A DNA stretch of 64,000 bases from Adiantum capillus-veneris (GCA_014529385.2 CM043964.1:970997-1034996), one strand, 5' to 3'. Positions 24,517 to 35,095 are shown, numbered from the stretch's first letter. Notes: generated by a model not told the origin, from the letters alone. A program made the numbers and translations.

Positions 24517-25921
24517 CTGTTGAGTGAATAGAGTGTCAAGGTTAGAAAATTTGGCAGATTTTCTCTGAAATGTCCTTTAGTCTGGAATGCTGACAATTTT
24601 GGTCCAATTTGCTTCAAATCAATTTTTGAACATGCATAGATGCATAAAAACATATAAAGATCAAATTCATAAAGTCAATACAAAAATTTGCAACAAAAGT
24701 AAATAATCACGATTATTTACAGCTAAGTAAGTTTTTCAAATTTTTGCAAATTTGCCATTGTAGGCTTGAAGTATATACCAAATACATACTCTGATTGAAT
24801 ATGGGCGCATTTGAGTGCACTGGGTGAAAATGGTGTCAGATTTAGGCTTTAGGTCTCTAAAACAGTACATGTAAAGAAATTTTGATATTTTGAGATCCAA
24901 ATTTGCTCAAACTTGGCTAGTGGCCTTAGGACATCATGTACTTTGGATCTATGATGGCAAAGTTGTAATTTTCTCCCATTTTGGCCAAAAAGTAAATAAT
25001 CATGATTATTAATTTTTCTACCAAAATGAACATTTTTTGGTACAAGTTGGTTCTAGGCATTGTATAGACCTTGTGTATGTGATATGAGGTGATTTGGATC
25101 AAAAAATGTGGCTGATAACTCAGAATTTGGCTTGCAAGGACTTCTATGCGTTTTTTGGAAAATTTTCAAGTTATATGTGATCATTTTGGCTCATACTTGA
25201 ATTTGGCATGTAATAGGTGTGTACAAGTGATAGGTGAGGTGATGATGAAACTTTCAAGCCAAAATAGTGCAAAAGTAAATAATCGTGATTCTTTACAGTA
25301 GTCACATTTTTCTTGGAAAACTTAAAATTTTGGACCTAAACACATTCTATACACCAAAAACAAGTCCTAAATTGAATTTGGTAAACTCTGAAATCTCTGA
25401 TTTTTGTGACTACATGATCTGTATTGTTGGTTAGCCACTTTTGAGGCTATGGGCTTTGTCCGCAACATAGTCGTAAAGCAACTCATCCGATTTTGGCCCA
25501 TTTGGAGTCAATTTGACCTCATATGTTGAATTTGACGCTTTGTAGCCTTCGAACCATTTTCTGCTTTTCAAGGGTTTTTCTCGATTGATTTCATAAAAGC
25601 AATCATATTCATTGTGTATAGACCTCGTAGGTAAGCTGCTTGTGGAGTCAGAATGCAATTCTGGCATCTGCCAAAAACCTAGCTTCTCTACTTGAGACCC
25701 TCTCGACCCTTGCCAAATGGTCAGCTGGTGATATAGACGTGTTCTATTATGTTGGGGCATACTACAGTTCAAATCTCATCTGATTTGGTTGAGCTGACAA
25801 GCCGCTCTAGTCGATTTTTGGTCGTAGGTCTTCGTGCACTGCCGAAATTCTAGGGTTTTTTTAGGGGATTAGACTAGCTAGCGGCCGTACAAAATGGATC
25901 ATTGATGAGTAAAGAACTTAC
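24517..25921 (-). other. Predicted leader intron of XORF copy A
   Basis: GTAAGT donor and CAACAG acceptor, 1,405 nt, phase 1. The exon sequence, phase and acceptor word are shared with copy B. The intron contains the palindrome array at 24699-25296. RNA evidence is lacking. Confidence 0.6.
24699..25296. repeat. Palindrome-cored tandem array P1, XORF-A intron (3 units)
   Basis: Cores centred at about 24709, 25003 and 25285 (spacing 294 and 282 bp) show GTAAATAATC, a 2-nt centre, then GATTATTTAC or a close variant. Sequence between the cores has diverged strongly. The same core and spacing recur at 38255-39128. Confidence 0.75.
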
Positions 25922-25928
25922 CTCTCAT

Positions 25929-26810
25929 ATCTTGCGTGAAACGGCACTGAAAACGGACAATTGTAGACTCCGGAAAGTACGTGTGCGTAGAAGTCGAAAT
26001 GCTCTCTCTCCGAAGGCAACAAGTGGAAATGAGGTGATTTTAGCCTACCTTGGGTATCTATACTCGGACTTTCCGAACCATTTTTTCTCAGATTCCCCCC
26101 TTAGTCCTACTAGACCGTGAAATATATGTTAGACTCAAAAATTTTCCCAATCGGATTCATGTAGCTCATTCTGCAAGAATTTTGCAAAAGTAGGTCTCGC
26201 CGCCTAATTTAGGCTTCCCGCTTCCATCTTCCGGTTTGATTGAATTTTTTTGTGCTTGTCCGCCTTGACTTTTTGATCATCACCGTGTCTTCAATTTTTC
26301 CATCTGATCTCCTTTGCTATTTATTATTAACTTTTGACTTGTTTATTGAAAAAATCAAAGAAAATAACAAAATGCGCTAAAAAAGCAAAGTAAAAATACA
26401 ATAATTAAGAAAATCCATTAAAAGCATAGCTTTATTGGTTTTTATTGGAATTCTCCATTTTTAAGTCTCGATATCAAAAAAATGATGAAAAATAATCGAA
26501 AACGACTATTTCTTGATGATTTTTTTTTAGTATATACATTATTTACACTTATCGAGAAGATATTATCAATTAAATTCCCTTGCTGATGATTTATAAGGGC
26601 ATCATAAGATAAGTGTTCAAAAAATCACACGTTAACATCAAACTTTTTCTCCCTCTTCAAACATTGCCCTTAATTACTTAGTACTCTTCCACCCCTCCTA
26701 GATGGCATACTCCGGGACGACTGTGTGCATGGGTTGAACAATTGTGTCTATGCATAAACTTGGTTGGATCTACCATGATTTGAAGATCAATGCACTTAAA
26801 ATCAATGATG
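25929..26810. other. Leader upstream of XORF-A exon 1, then AT-rich DNA
   Basis: The first 100 bp upstream of the ATGAGAG exon resemble the equivalent region of copy B (GGAGAGAGC, then CTTCTACG). Beyond that I see no gene. The 5' LTR of this element was not identified; the insertion of copia2 or an old deletion may have removed it. Confidence 0.4.
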
Positions 26811-26990
26811 AAGGAAGCTCAAGGCACACAATAGAGAGTGTGTTACTTAGTGTGCAATGGAAAGATAGATATCCCTAGAGTGATGGGCGTATATACAATG
26901 CTCGAGGGAAAAAACCTCCTAAAGATGGAAAAAATGCCCCGGCGGTCCTAGTGTGTTCACACACATCACTACCACATGTATATGGTAACA
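26811..26990 (-). repeat. 3' LTR of copia2, truncated
   Basis: Shares aaggaagctca...caatagagagtgtgtt and the rest with the 5' LTR, but carries about 30 extra bases near its inner end and lacks the terminal 46 bp. A PPT-like minus-strand run CAGGGGGGATT lies beside it at 26991-27001. Confidence 0.8.
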
Positions 26991-27046
26991 AATCCCCCCT
27001 GAAGTGATGCGGTGAATGAGAGATGGAACATGAGTAAAGGGAAGTG

Positions 27047-27865
27047 TCATGCCCTGAGGACATAATCAGTCCACAAAGGGGAGTAAGCCCAAATCTTTGC
27101 GGAAAGCTTCAAGCTTCTCACAAGACAATGCCTTTGTGAAAGGATCTGCAAGGTTGTCCTGTGTTGGCACATAAGCCAAGTTAATCTCTCTTGCTGAGAG
27201 CCTCTCCCACACATAGTGGTAATGCACCTCAATGTGCTTTGTGCGAGCATGAAAAACTGGGTTCCTTGCAACTGCCAATGCGCTCTGACTGTGAGTGTAG
27301 ATAGTGTTGGCAGTGTCCTATCCAACACCCAAATCAGCCATAAGGCGTCTGAGTCATACATACTCAATCGTAGTTGTGAAGACTGTCCTGTACTCAGCCT
27401 CACAACTCGAAGTGGCCATAGTAGGTTGCTTCTTGCTCAACCATGATATACATGAACTGCCAAGCATGAAACAAAAACCACTTGTGGACACTCGCGTGTT
27501 AAAACAACCAGCCCAATCTGAGTCCAAAAAAGCATGTAAGTCTGGCGCAATGAACCCCCCTTGGGATAAAACAAGCCAAGATGTAAAGTGCCACTAAGGT
27601 AGCGGAAAATCCTCTTGACAGCCTGCCAATGCTTCGACCCTGCGCTATGCATAAATTTGTTGACCTGTGAGACTACAAACTGAATATTTGGCCTCGTGTT
27701 GCATACATAAATGAGGCAACCAACAACAGTTTGATAAAGAGTGACATCAGTAGGATCGCCAGCATCATGTAAACTCAAATTCAAACCTGTTTCCATGGGA
27801 GTGACAATAGATTTTCAATCCTCAAGTCCAAACTTACATAGAAATGTCTCTATGTAACTTTTCTG
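27047..27865 (-). pseudogene. copia2 RT connection and RNase H
   Basis: Includes TPMETGLNLSL, CLIYVCNTRPNIQFVVSQV and the RNase H region (FLDSDWAG, SCEAEY, TKHIEVHYHYVWERL, NLADPFTKAL). The third catalytic aspartate of the usual DSQSA motif is His (THSQSAL), so RNase H is probably inactive. Several frame changes break the reading. Confidence 0.85.
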
Positions 27866-28211
27866 TTACAAGGCAATACCACCATCACACTGCTTAAATT
27901 GTATACCCAAGTAATGATGCAGCAGCCCCAAATCTTTCAACTTGAAAGTAGCATTCAAATCAGCCTTAAATTCAGCAATATGTCTCTCATTTAGTCCAGT
28001 GATTAGCAAATCATCGACATAAAGAACCACAATGAGAAATACATCACCCTCACGCTTTACATACAATGTGCTTTCTGTTGGAGTATTACGAAAGCCTCAT
28101 TTAACCAATGAGTGTAAGCTTTCTCATACCAAGCACGAGGAGATTGCTTCAGCCCATACAAAGACTTCTTACATCTGCACACTTTGTACTCTTGCCCTTT
28201 TATGACAAAAC
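27866..28211 (-). pseudogene. copia2 reverse transcriptase, C-terminal segment
   Basis: Resumes with FVIKGQEYKVCRCKKSLYG LKQSPRAWYEK, the residues expected after the part at 34345. A frameshift lies near 28070. Then the catalytic VLYVDDLLITG and the LKDLGLLHHYLGIQF motif are seen. Confidence 0.9.
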
Positions 28212-29275
28212 TGCTATTAGAAGTTTTTCGGCTCTCCATAATTGCCATAGTCATCCTCTCATGCAAGGAGGGGCTCACCTTTGGTGCCATATGTAAATTC
28301 AACAAAAGGGGGGCCATTGAAGAAACACAGGTATTTTTGTGGGAATTTTTATATCCATCTCTACTCCTAATTTGAAGCGGTGGTCGAAAGAGAAAATGTG
28401 GACCAAGAGCTGAATAATCACCTCAAAAATGTTGGTGATTTTTGGAGCAACCACCGGTGAGCTAGGATTTTTTGAGTGGACCCCAGTCTACCCAGTTTTC
28501 TCACAAGTAGCCCATAGTCTTCTCTCACCTCTTTCCACACTTCCACACACACACACTCATTCCTCTTAATCCCTTACTCAAACCTGCACCTTTCATGGTT
28601 TCTCTCACCTTCTTCACCATTAATCTCCCCTCTTACTTCCATAGCTCTCATATGAGCTTTACATGTACATACACCATCTCTATGCCTCTCTCTATTGCTT
28701 CCAAAGTACAAATCCATCTTACCCCTTCTCTATATACATAAAATTCAGCATGTAAACCATGCTTAACCTTTTCAAATCGATAAATCTCTTCAACCGAATT
28801 TCCATTTTCATCTTGGTAATCAACCTTGGTGGCGGTGGTGCAAAGAAGAGAAGACAAAGAAGATGATCGTTTGGGAACCAACACAAGTAAGTACTTCTTC
28901 AAGCTTCACCATCACAAGGATTTCCTCACTTCATTCAACCATATTACTTCAACCATCCACCCCATTCTACCCATTGTAAATATAACATTAACTTTCTAGT
29001 GATTTCTAACACTAACCACTAACATACTAACCCAAAATAGCCATTGTCCTAACCATAAAACACACCTCACCTCAAGACATGTGCATCGTAACTCTCTCTC
29101 TCTCTCTCTACTTTCACCTTATCTACCATCAATAATGCTCTCTTTTCAGCCCACATCCATGACTCAAGCAGACAAAGAAGGCCCGCAATTTTTTGATATT
29201 CTGAAAAAATCATAATCTTGATTTGCTAGCTTGTAAATTAGGATTTCCAATAATCTTAATGAGGGGTCTCCAACC

Positions 29276-29283
29276 TATAAATA
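29276..29283 (+). promoter_or_regulatory. TATA box of TR-GAG 5' LTR
   Basis: TATAAATA in ccaacctataaataggtcc, conserved at 33679-33686 in the 3' LTR. Confidence 0.55.
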
Positions 29284-29530
29284 GGTCCCTCTCCTTCTTG
29301 TAAAAAAGCCCTCCAACATCTCACATAGCACCCCAACACTCTATGCGTGAGGAGAGACTTAGGCGTAGCAACCACTTTGTGAGCTTCACTTTTGGTGTAA
29401 GAGAAGCTTTCAAGCTACACATGCAAGGGAGAGAGCATGAGTTTAAAATCTCAAAACCACTATTGTATATATTCCTCCATCAAAGGCGTGATTCGACGTT
29501 CAAATCTTCGTCCTTCCACTTTGGCGATAC

Positions 29531-29842
29531 TGTCATGCCAAGGGTAGGACTAGACGGGCACGGCCCGGTGGGCCGGACACACATGCAGTAAAGGGGTCTA
29601 TATATGGAAGAGGGCCAAGGGCCTATATATAGGATGGTTGGGAGGTTATTCGCATGTCTGTCTACCCGCTGTCCTCACACTGGGAGTAATGTCATGCCAA
29701 GGGTAGAACTAGACAGGCACGGCCCGGGCAATGGGCCGGACACACATGCAGTAAAGGGGTCTATATATGGAAGAGGGCCAGGGGCCTATATATAGGATGG
29801 TTGGGAGGTTATTCACATGTCTGTCTACCAGCTGTCCTCACA
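29531..29842 (+). mobile_element. Mini LTR element: LTR, 10 bp, LTR
   Basis: Two near-identical copies (29531-29679 and 29690-29842) start TGTCATGCCAAGG and end GTCCTCACA. They are separated by only ctgggagtaa, which looks like the tail of a polypurine tract. The 5 bp duplication gatac flanks the unit (29526-29530 and 29843-29847), and the 3' LTR of the host has a single uninterrupted gatac site. Each copy carries a TATATATA promoter-like block. Start, PPT tail and GGTTGGG block resemble the LTR of the element at 53212. Confidence 0.85.
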
Positions 29843-30384
29843 GATACGGTTTAGTGAATTCAAGGTGACTTGTGTATTTTGAGTTCTATCGTTTGATCTT
29901 GTTTTAGAAAATGTTTTAGTGTGTTTTCATTGCCAATTTTGTGTCCATTGTAAGAGGGTATTGTGGTGAGAGGTCTCCCCCACCCTAAGACAGTGTGTGT
30001 GTTGGCAATGTTTAGCATTCACTAAGCATTGAGTGAGTTTTGTACAAGCTCTACGATAGCATCATAACGAGCCATCTCCATTTTCAAGTCACAAATAAGG
30101 TATTACGCAAGATCCATTCCTCTCTCTCTTCCCCTTGCTCTATCTCTCTCTGGTCCATTTTGTGTGTGTTTTGTGGCGCATCTTCTTGGTTGTGAAAAAA
30201 TCTCTTTTGCGTCCTAGTTAGCATACCATAACTAGGTGGTTCCTCTATCTTGTTTGGGTTTGGCTGTGGGTTTGTTGTTGTGTTTGTGCATGTGGTTTCC
30301 CCTGTCCCAATTGAGCAGCACGGGAGCCTTGAGGGGTGTTTAGAGGTAGCCTCTCTTGTTGCCAGCCCCGGACAGCCTCAATTT

Positions 30385-30401
30385 TGGTGCCCCCACTGAG
30401 G
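30385..30401 (+). other. Probable primer binding site of TR-GAG element
   Basis: tggtgcccccactgagg begins four bases after the LTR end, the expected PBS position. I cannot assign the tRNA. Confidence 0.5.
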
Positions 30402-30455
30402 AGGGCTTGTGTATTTTTGTGTAGGATCAACCTTTAGCATAGTCAAGTAGTTTGC

Positions 30456-30956
30456 ATGATTCACAAAAATTTGTATGATCTTTTCACTCCCATTGCAAGG
30501 CAAAAGGTACACATAATTGTTAGTACTAAGTTGCAATTTCAACAAGTAATTCATAGAATTTTGGGCCCTCTTAGGTTGGCCGAGATAAACGCTTCAGTAA
30601 ATCCTTTTATTTTGTCTCTCATTAGATACAACCTTAGTTTGTATGTCTATATTTTTGTTATGTTTTAAGCATTAGGTCATGCATAGACAATGGATAATGG
30701 CCTAGGAATAGAGGTTTTTCCCTTCCATTTCACTGCACACATTAGAATAAACATTGCAATTAGTAGAAAAATCCATTCTCAACAATGTATGGTGTTCATG
30801 TTTGGTGTCCAAAGAATAGGAGAAATTCTCGCGTCACCAAACCCTGTCATCCTGCCTCTTATTGATTATCATACGTCATTTGATTTGAATATTTTTATTT
30901 TGTTGTCAAATAGATTGCAATTTAGAAAACATTATTGTGTAAATATTTTTAGGTAA
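30456..30956 (+). CDS. Two tandem ~65-residue ORF modules (A1, B1), unknown
   Basis: Two short ORFs, 30456-30668 (A1) and 30690-30956 (B1), lie between PBS and gag. They resemble each other around a shared core (RLxEIxxSxNPxIL, then LIxY and IFxxxF/L). Both have closer counterparts at 57.6-58.0 kb: A1/A2 share VSTKLQFQ and INPFIL-like cores, and B1/B2 share NPxILPLIDY. Codon comparison shows mostly third-position differences, which implies past selection on the protein. No start in strong context, signal peptide or known motif is seen. Possible roles are a gag-leader peptide or an accessory protein; I do not recognise it. Confidence 0.5.
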
Positions 30957-30994
30957 GAAAAACAAAAACGTGTTGTCACTTTTAAAATTTTTCA

Positions 30995-32023
30995 ATGGAG
31001 GCCCAACGCCGAATGTCCGGATATCCTTTTTTCTTCGGAGAGACTGGAGAGGATGCAGAATTATTTTTAGCAAATTTCAAGATTTCTTGCCGTATCAAGA
31101 GGATAGTAACTGATCAAGAACGCGTAGAAATGTTTGAGGTGGTCCTTAGGAAAGATACTAGCACTTGGTTTGACTCTTTGCCTGAGGAAGTTAAAGGAAA
31201 TTACACAGAAGTTGTGAATCATTTCAAGAGATACTTCTTTGATCCACAAAACACTCAAAAGCTATGGCAAGACATTGTTCCTCACAAACAAAAGGACTTA
31301 GATGACTACTGCATGTATAAACAAGAATTTCTACGTCTTTGGGCTATATGGGTGATAAATGTTGCTAACCCTGGTGATGGTGCAGAGTTCCTCAAGAAGG
31401 AGAGATTCATAGCCGGTCTCTTTCCCACACTCAAGATAAAAGTTGAGGCGGGTGCACCTGCTACCTTTGATGCAGTTGAAACTAGGGCTGTTGAGAACTG
31501 TAGAAAAGTCAAGTGCCTAAGGGGAGAGGTTCCAATAGAGGCTCCTAGACCTAAGGGAAAATTGCAAGCATCAACATCTAGAGAGATTCCTGAGGTAACA
31601 ACGGAGGTAATTGAAAAGCTAAATGAATCCTTAAGTAACTTGTCAATTCACCTTGCACAAATTTTAGGTCCCAAGGGACAAGCAAGGAAGTCAAAAGAGC
31701 AAGAGCCACCACGACCTAGGAGAGTCTTGCAATGTTGGAATTGTGGAGAGTCTGAACATGGGATGTATAATTGTCCTTGGCCCCGTGGGGATCCAGGGAG
31801 ACCTAACTTGAACTACCCAGTGATGAATGCAGGTGAAGGAACTAGTCAACAACCACAGCTTCTACAAAGTCCAAATGGAGCAAGACCACCTCCACGAGGA
31901 GTGGAAGGAGTTCCACCTTTGCCAGACCCAAATGTACATGTGGTAGAGGTGAAAAATTCCAATGAGGTGGACATGGAAGCAAATGGCATTAAGCGTGGCC
32001 GAGGAAAAGGTAAGGAGAAATAA
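30995..32023 (+). CDS. TR-GAG capsid protein (gag)
   Basis: A 342-residue intact ORF. The N-terminal two thirds is a Retrotrans_gag domain (FFFGETGEDAELFLANFKIS, TSTWFDSLPEE, HFKRYFFDP, ERFIAGLFPTLK). Near residues 245-262 lies a complete CCHC knuckle (CWNCGESEHGMYNC). The C-terminus is Pro/Gly- and Lys/Arg-rich. It ends in TAA, after which the same frame continues into a protease. Intactness suggests recent activity, or selection on gag supplied in cis. Confidence 0.9.
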   Translation: MEAQRRMSGYPFFFGETGEDAELFLANFKISCRIKRIVTDQERVEMFEVVLRKDTSTWFDSLPEEVKGNYTEVVNHFKRYFFDPQNTQKLWQDIVPHKQKDLDDYCMYKQEFLRLWAIWVINVANPGDGAEFLKKERFIAGLFPTLKIKVEAGAPATFDAVETRAVENCRKVKCLRGEVPIEAPRPKGKLQASTSREIPEVTTEVIEKLNESLSNLSIHLAQILGPKGQARKSKEQEPPRPRRVLQCWNCGESEHGMYNCPWPRGDPGRPNLNYPVMNAGEGTSQQPQLLQSPNGARPPPRGVEGVPPLPDPNVHVVEVKNSNEVDMEANGIKRGRGKGKEK

Positions 32024-32550
32024 GGAGTTACGTCACAAAGTGACCATGGACAAGAAAAGAAGGCAAAGGAGACCAAGGAAACCAAGAGGATGCGACGTTG
32101 TATTAACCTCCAAGACTTTCCTCTTGGACATGGTATGGCTCCGTACAACTTGTTGGAAGACATGAGAGGTAAGGGTCCTGATATCTCATGGCCTCAATTT
32201 CTTGCATTATGTCCACAAGCTAGGAGGGATTTAACAAGGGCAGTTATCACTAGGGGAAAGGTAAAAGAGAGTGTGCCTGTTGTAAAAATTGCACAAGCTG
32301 AAATGAATGAGGATATTACACATGTGCTAGATTGCTATATCAAAGGAAGATTGGTTATGAAAGGTCTAGTGGATGGGGGTGCACAAATTTGCATCATGAC
32401 AGAGGGACTCATGCAAAGACTAGGTATGCACATCCATGAGACACCTGAAATGAAGGTCAAGATGGCAAACAAAGTCCTCAAGGAGCAGACTTTACTTAAG
32501 GAGGTTTTATTGTGGCTAATGAATATACCATCATCCTCGGGGAGGGCTAA
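32024..32550 (+). pseudogene. TR-GAG partial protease region
   Basis: In frame with gag after one TAA. It contains NLLEDMRGKGPDISWPQFLA and a retropepsin core (MKGLVDGGAQICIMTEGLM), then runs directly into the PPT and 3' LTR with no RT. The active site is DGGAQ instead of D(S/T)GA. The TAA may be a mutation or a readthrough stop. The late residues encoded past 32550 are LTR sequence. Confidence 0.75.
32538..32550 (+). other. Polypurine tract of TR-GAG element
   Basis: cggggagggctaa directly precedes TGATAGCC of the 3' LTR. Confidence 0.65.
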
Positions 32551-33448
32551 TGATAGCCATTTTTTGGCTCTCCGTAATCGCCATAGTCATGATCTCATGC
32601 AAGGAGGGGCTCACCTTTGGAGCCATATGAAAATTCAACAAAAGGGGAGCCACTGAAGACTTTGTTTTGTGAAGAAAAACGCGTAATTTTGTGGGATTTT
32701 TTATATCCATCTCTACTCCAAATTTGAAGCGGTGGTCAAAAGAGAAAATGTGGACCAAGAGCTAAATAATCACTTCAAAAATGTTGGTGATTTTTGGAGC
32801 AACCACCTGTGAGCTAGGATTTTTTGAGTGGACCCCAGTCTGCCCACTTTTCTCACAAGTAGCCCATAGTCTTCTCTCACCTCTTTCCACACTTCCACAC
32901 ACACACTCATTCCTCTCAATCCATCACTCAAACCTGCACCTTTGATGGTTTCTCTTACCTTCTTCACCATTAACCTCCCCTCTTACTTCCATAGCTCTCA
33001 TATGAGCTCTACATGTACATACACCATCTCTATGCCTCTCTCTATTACTTCCAAAGTACAAATCCATCTTACCCCTTCTCTATATACATAAAATTCAGCA
33101 TGTAAACCATGCTTAACCTCTGAAAATTGAGACATCTCATCAACCGAATTTCCATTTTCATCGCGGTAATCAACCTTGGTGGCGGTGGCGTAAAGAAGAG
33201 AAGACAAAGAAGATGATCGATAGTCATTTTGGGAACCAACACAAGTAAGCACTTCTTCAAGCTTCACCATCACAAGGATTTCCTCACTTCATTCAACCAT
33301 ATTACTTCAACTATCCACCCCATTCTACCCATTGTAAATATAGCATTTAACTTTCTAGTGATTACTAACACTAGCCACTAACATACTAACACAAAATATC
33401 CATTGACCTAACCATAAAAGACACCTCACCTCAAGACATGTTCATAGT

Positions 33449-33499
<51 letters not shown>

Positions 33500-34344
33500 T
33501 ACTTAAAACTTTACTTTCACCTTATCTACCATCAATAATGCTCTCTTTTGAGCCCACATCCATGACTCAAGCAGACAAAGAAGGCCCGCAATTTTTGGAT
33601 ATTCTGAAAAAATAATAATCTTGATTTGTTAGCTTGTAAATTAGGATTTCCAATAATCTTAATGAGGGGTCTCCAACCTATAAATAGGCCCCTTTCCTTC
33701 TTGTAAAAAAACCCTCCAACATCTCACATAGCACCCCAACACTCTATGCGTGAGGAGAGACTTAGGCGTAGCAACCACTTTTGCGAGCTTCACTTTTGGT
33801 GTAAGAGAAGCTTTCAAGCTACACATTGCAAGTGAGAGAGAATGAGTTTAAAATCTCAAACCCACTATTGTATATATTCCTCCATCAAAGGCGTGATTCC
33901 ACGTTCAAATCTTCGTCCTTCCACTTGGGCGATACGGTTTAGTGAATTCAAGGTGACTTGTGTATTTTGAGTTCTGTCGTTTGATCTTGTTTTAGAAAGT
34001 GTTTTAGTGTGTTTTCATTTTTGCCAATTTTGTGTCCATTGTAAGAGGGTATTGTGGTGAGAGGTCTCCCACACCCTAAGGCAGTGTGTGTGTGTGTTGG
34101 CAATGTTTACCATTCACTAAGCATTGAGTGAGTTTTGTTGCGCATCTTTATGGTTGTGAAAAAATCTCTTTTGCGTCCTAGTTCGCATACCATAACTAGG
34201 TGGTGCCCCTATCTTGTTTGGGTTTGGTTGTTGGTTTGTTGTTGTGTTTGTGCTTGTGGTTGCCCCAGCCCCAATTGAGCAGCACGGGAGCCTTGAGGGG
34301 TGTTTAGAGGTCGCCTCTCTTGTTGCCCGCCCCGGACCGCCTCA
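32551..34344 (+). repeat. 3' LTR of the TR-GAG element
   Basis: Begins TGATAGCCATTTTTTGGCTC and ends GGACCGCCTCA. It carries a TATA box at 33679-33686 and a 47 bp (CT)n tract at 33451-33497, which is longer than the 5' LTR tract. The 29531-29842 insertion is absent. Confidence 0.85.
33451..33497. repeat. (CT)n microsatellite in TR-GAG 3' LTR
   Basis: 47 bp pure CT; the matching place in the 5' LTR has only about 19 bp. The two tracts began identical at insertion, so the difference arose afterwards. Confidence 0.9.
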
Positions 34345-34637
34345 CCGTGAGGCTGCGTTACATAAACTTCCTCAAATATGTCACCATTCAAGAAAGCAGT
34401 AACAATGTCTGATTGATGTACATCCCAACCAAAATGAGCTGCCAATGCACATAGAAAACGCACAGTAGTCATACGACAAGTGGGAGCAAAAGTCTCTTCA
34501 TAATCTATGCCTTTTTGTTGTGCATAATCCTTTGCAACAACTCGAGCCTTATGGCAATCAATCTCACCATCCGGCTTGCGTTTCAACTTGTAAACCCACT
34601 TCGTACCAATGGCCTTTTTTTCCAGGAGGCAAATCAC
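34345..34637 (-). pseudogene. copia2 reverse transcriptase, N-terminal segment
   Basis: RT start: [40 protein letters not shown], and [20 protein letters not shown]. The coding sequence stops at the TR-GAG boundary after VTQPHG; the next residues of the protein are found at 28204. D in DIVTAFLNG is the first catalytic Asp. Confidence 0.9.
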
Positions 34638-35095
34638 ATAAAGTCCATGTGTCGTTTTCTATGAGTGCATCATATTCTGATTGCATGGCAGACATCTAAT
34701 TTTCTGAATTCTGTGCTTCATCAAAAGACAGAGGCTCCTCAACATCATGTAAGCTAGACACAGCCAAAGCATAACAATCTTATGCATAAGATGCATGGAG
34801 AGCGCCTAAGTGAGTACAACTAGACAAAGGTGCATCCAATTTACTGTCACGCAAAGTGTGCACCAGCCATTTTGGCATACCTCTAGCCTGCTCATTTTCA
34901 TCCCTTTCCTCATCAAGTACATCATGTACATCTGCATCAGTAATAGGCTGAGCTGTAACATTTTCAGAAACCCCATAGGCTGTACATTTGCCTCATTGGA
35001 AATTACATTCGTATTCCACCACTAAAAAGAGGCAACAAAGTATCATAAATGTCCTGTGAGCTTAAATTATTGTCTCTAATACATGACAGTAAGGG

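Larger units (their letters stand above)
20632..25928 (-). pseudogene. XORF copy A: large spliced extra ORF of an LTR element
   Basis: A 7-nt exon ATGAGAG (25928-25922) is followed by a consensus donor GTAAGT. An acceptor CAACAG at 24517 leads into GA-GCC-ATG, giving MRGAM in frame. The main exon (24516-20632) encodes an N-terminal domain (FYEQESCGVDFQKVYELL ... LYHQHFHFLAKRP), a Lys/Glu/Gln-rich coiled coil (about 23.5-21.5 kb) and a C-terminal domain (SLPYPLIK, PKWRLSWL, VPRVRAWQA, PTWLNY, MMKTLTGT, YDLSG). Many stops interrupt it. Each domain aligns with copy B at 46.5-49.9 kb. It ends 55 bp before a polypurine tract. Function unknown; the position recalls env or other accessory ORFs of plant gypsy elements. 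Confidence 0.7.
28212..30380 (+). repeat. 5' LTR of the TR-GAG element
   Basis: Begins TGCTATTAGAAG...CGGCTCTCC and ends GGACAGCCTCA. It contains a TATA box (TATAAATA, 29276-29283), a short TC tract at about 29091, and the 29531-29842 insertion that the 3' LTR lacks. It also has about 120 bp near 30060-30180 missing from the 3' LTR. Confidence 0.85.
28212..34344 (+). mobile_element. TR-GAG-type gypsy element nested in copia2
   Basis: Two long LTRs (2,169 and 1,794 bp) flank a 2.2 kb interior with PBS-like sequence, two small ORF modules, gag and a partial protease, but no RT or integrase. That is the definition of a TR-GAG element, mobilised in trans. It interrupts the copia2 RT between GFV codons, so it inserted after copia2. 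No clean 5 bp target duplication is visible: the left flank is aaaac and the right flank is accgt. Confidence 0.85.

Noticed and set aside
31962-32165. Alternative plus-strand ORF overlapping the end of gag
   Set aside because: The gag frame continues through the TAA into a clear protease motif, so the other frame is a shadow.
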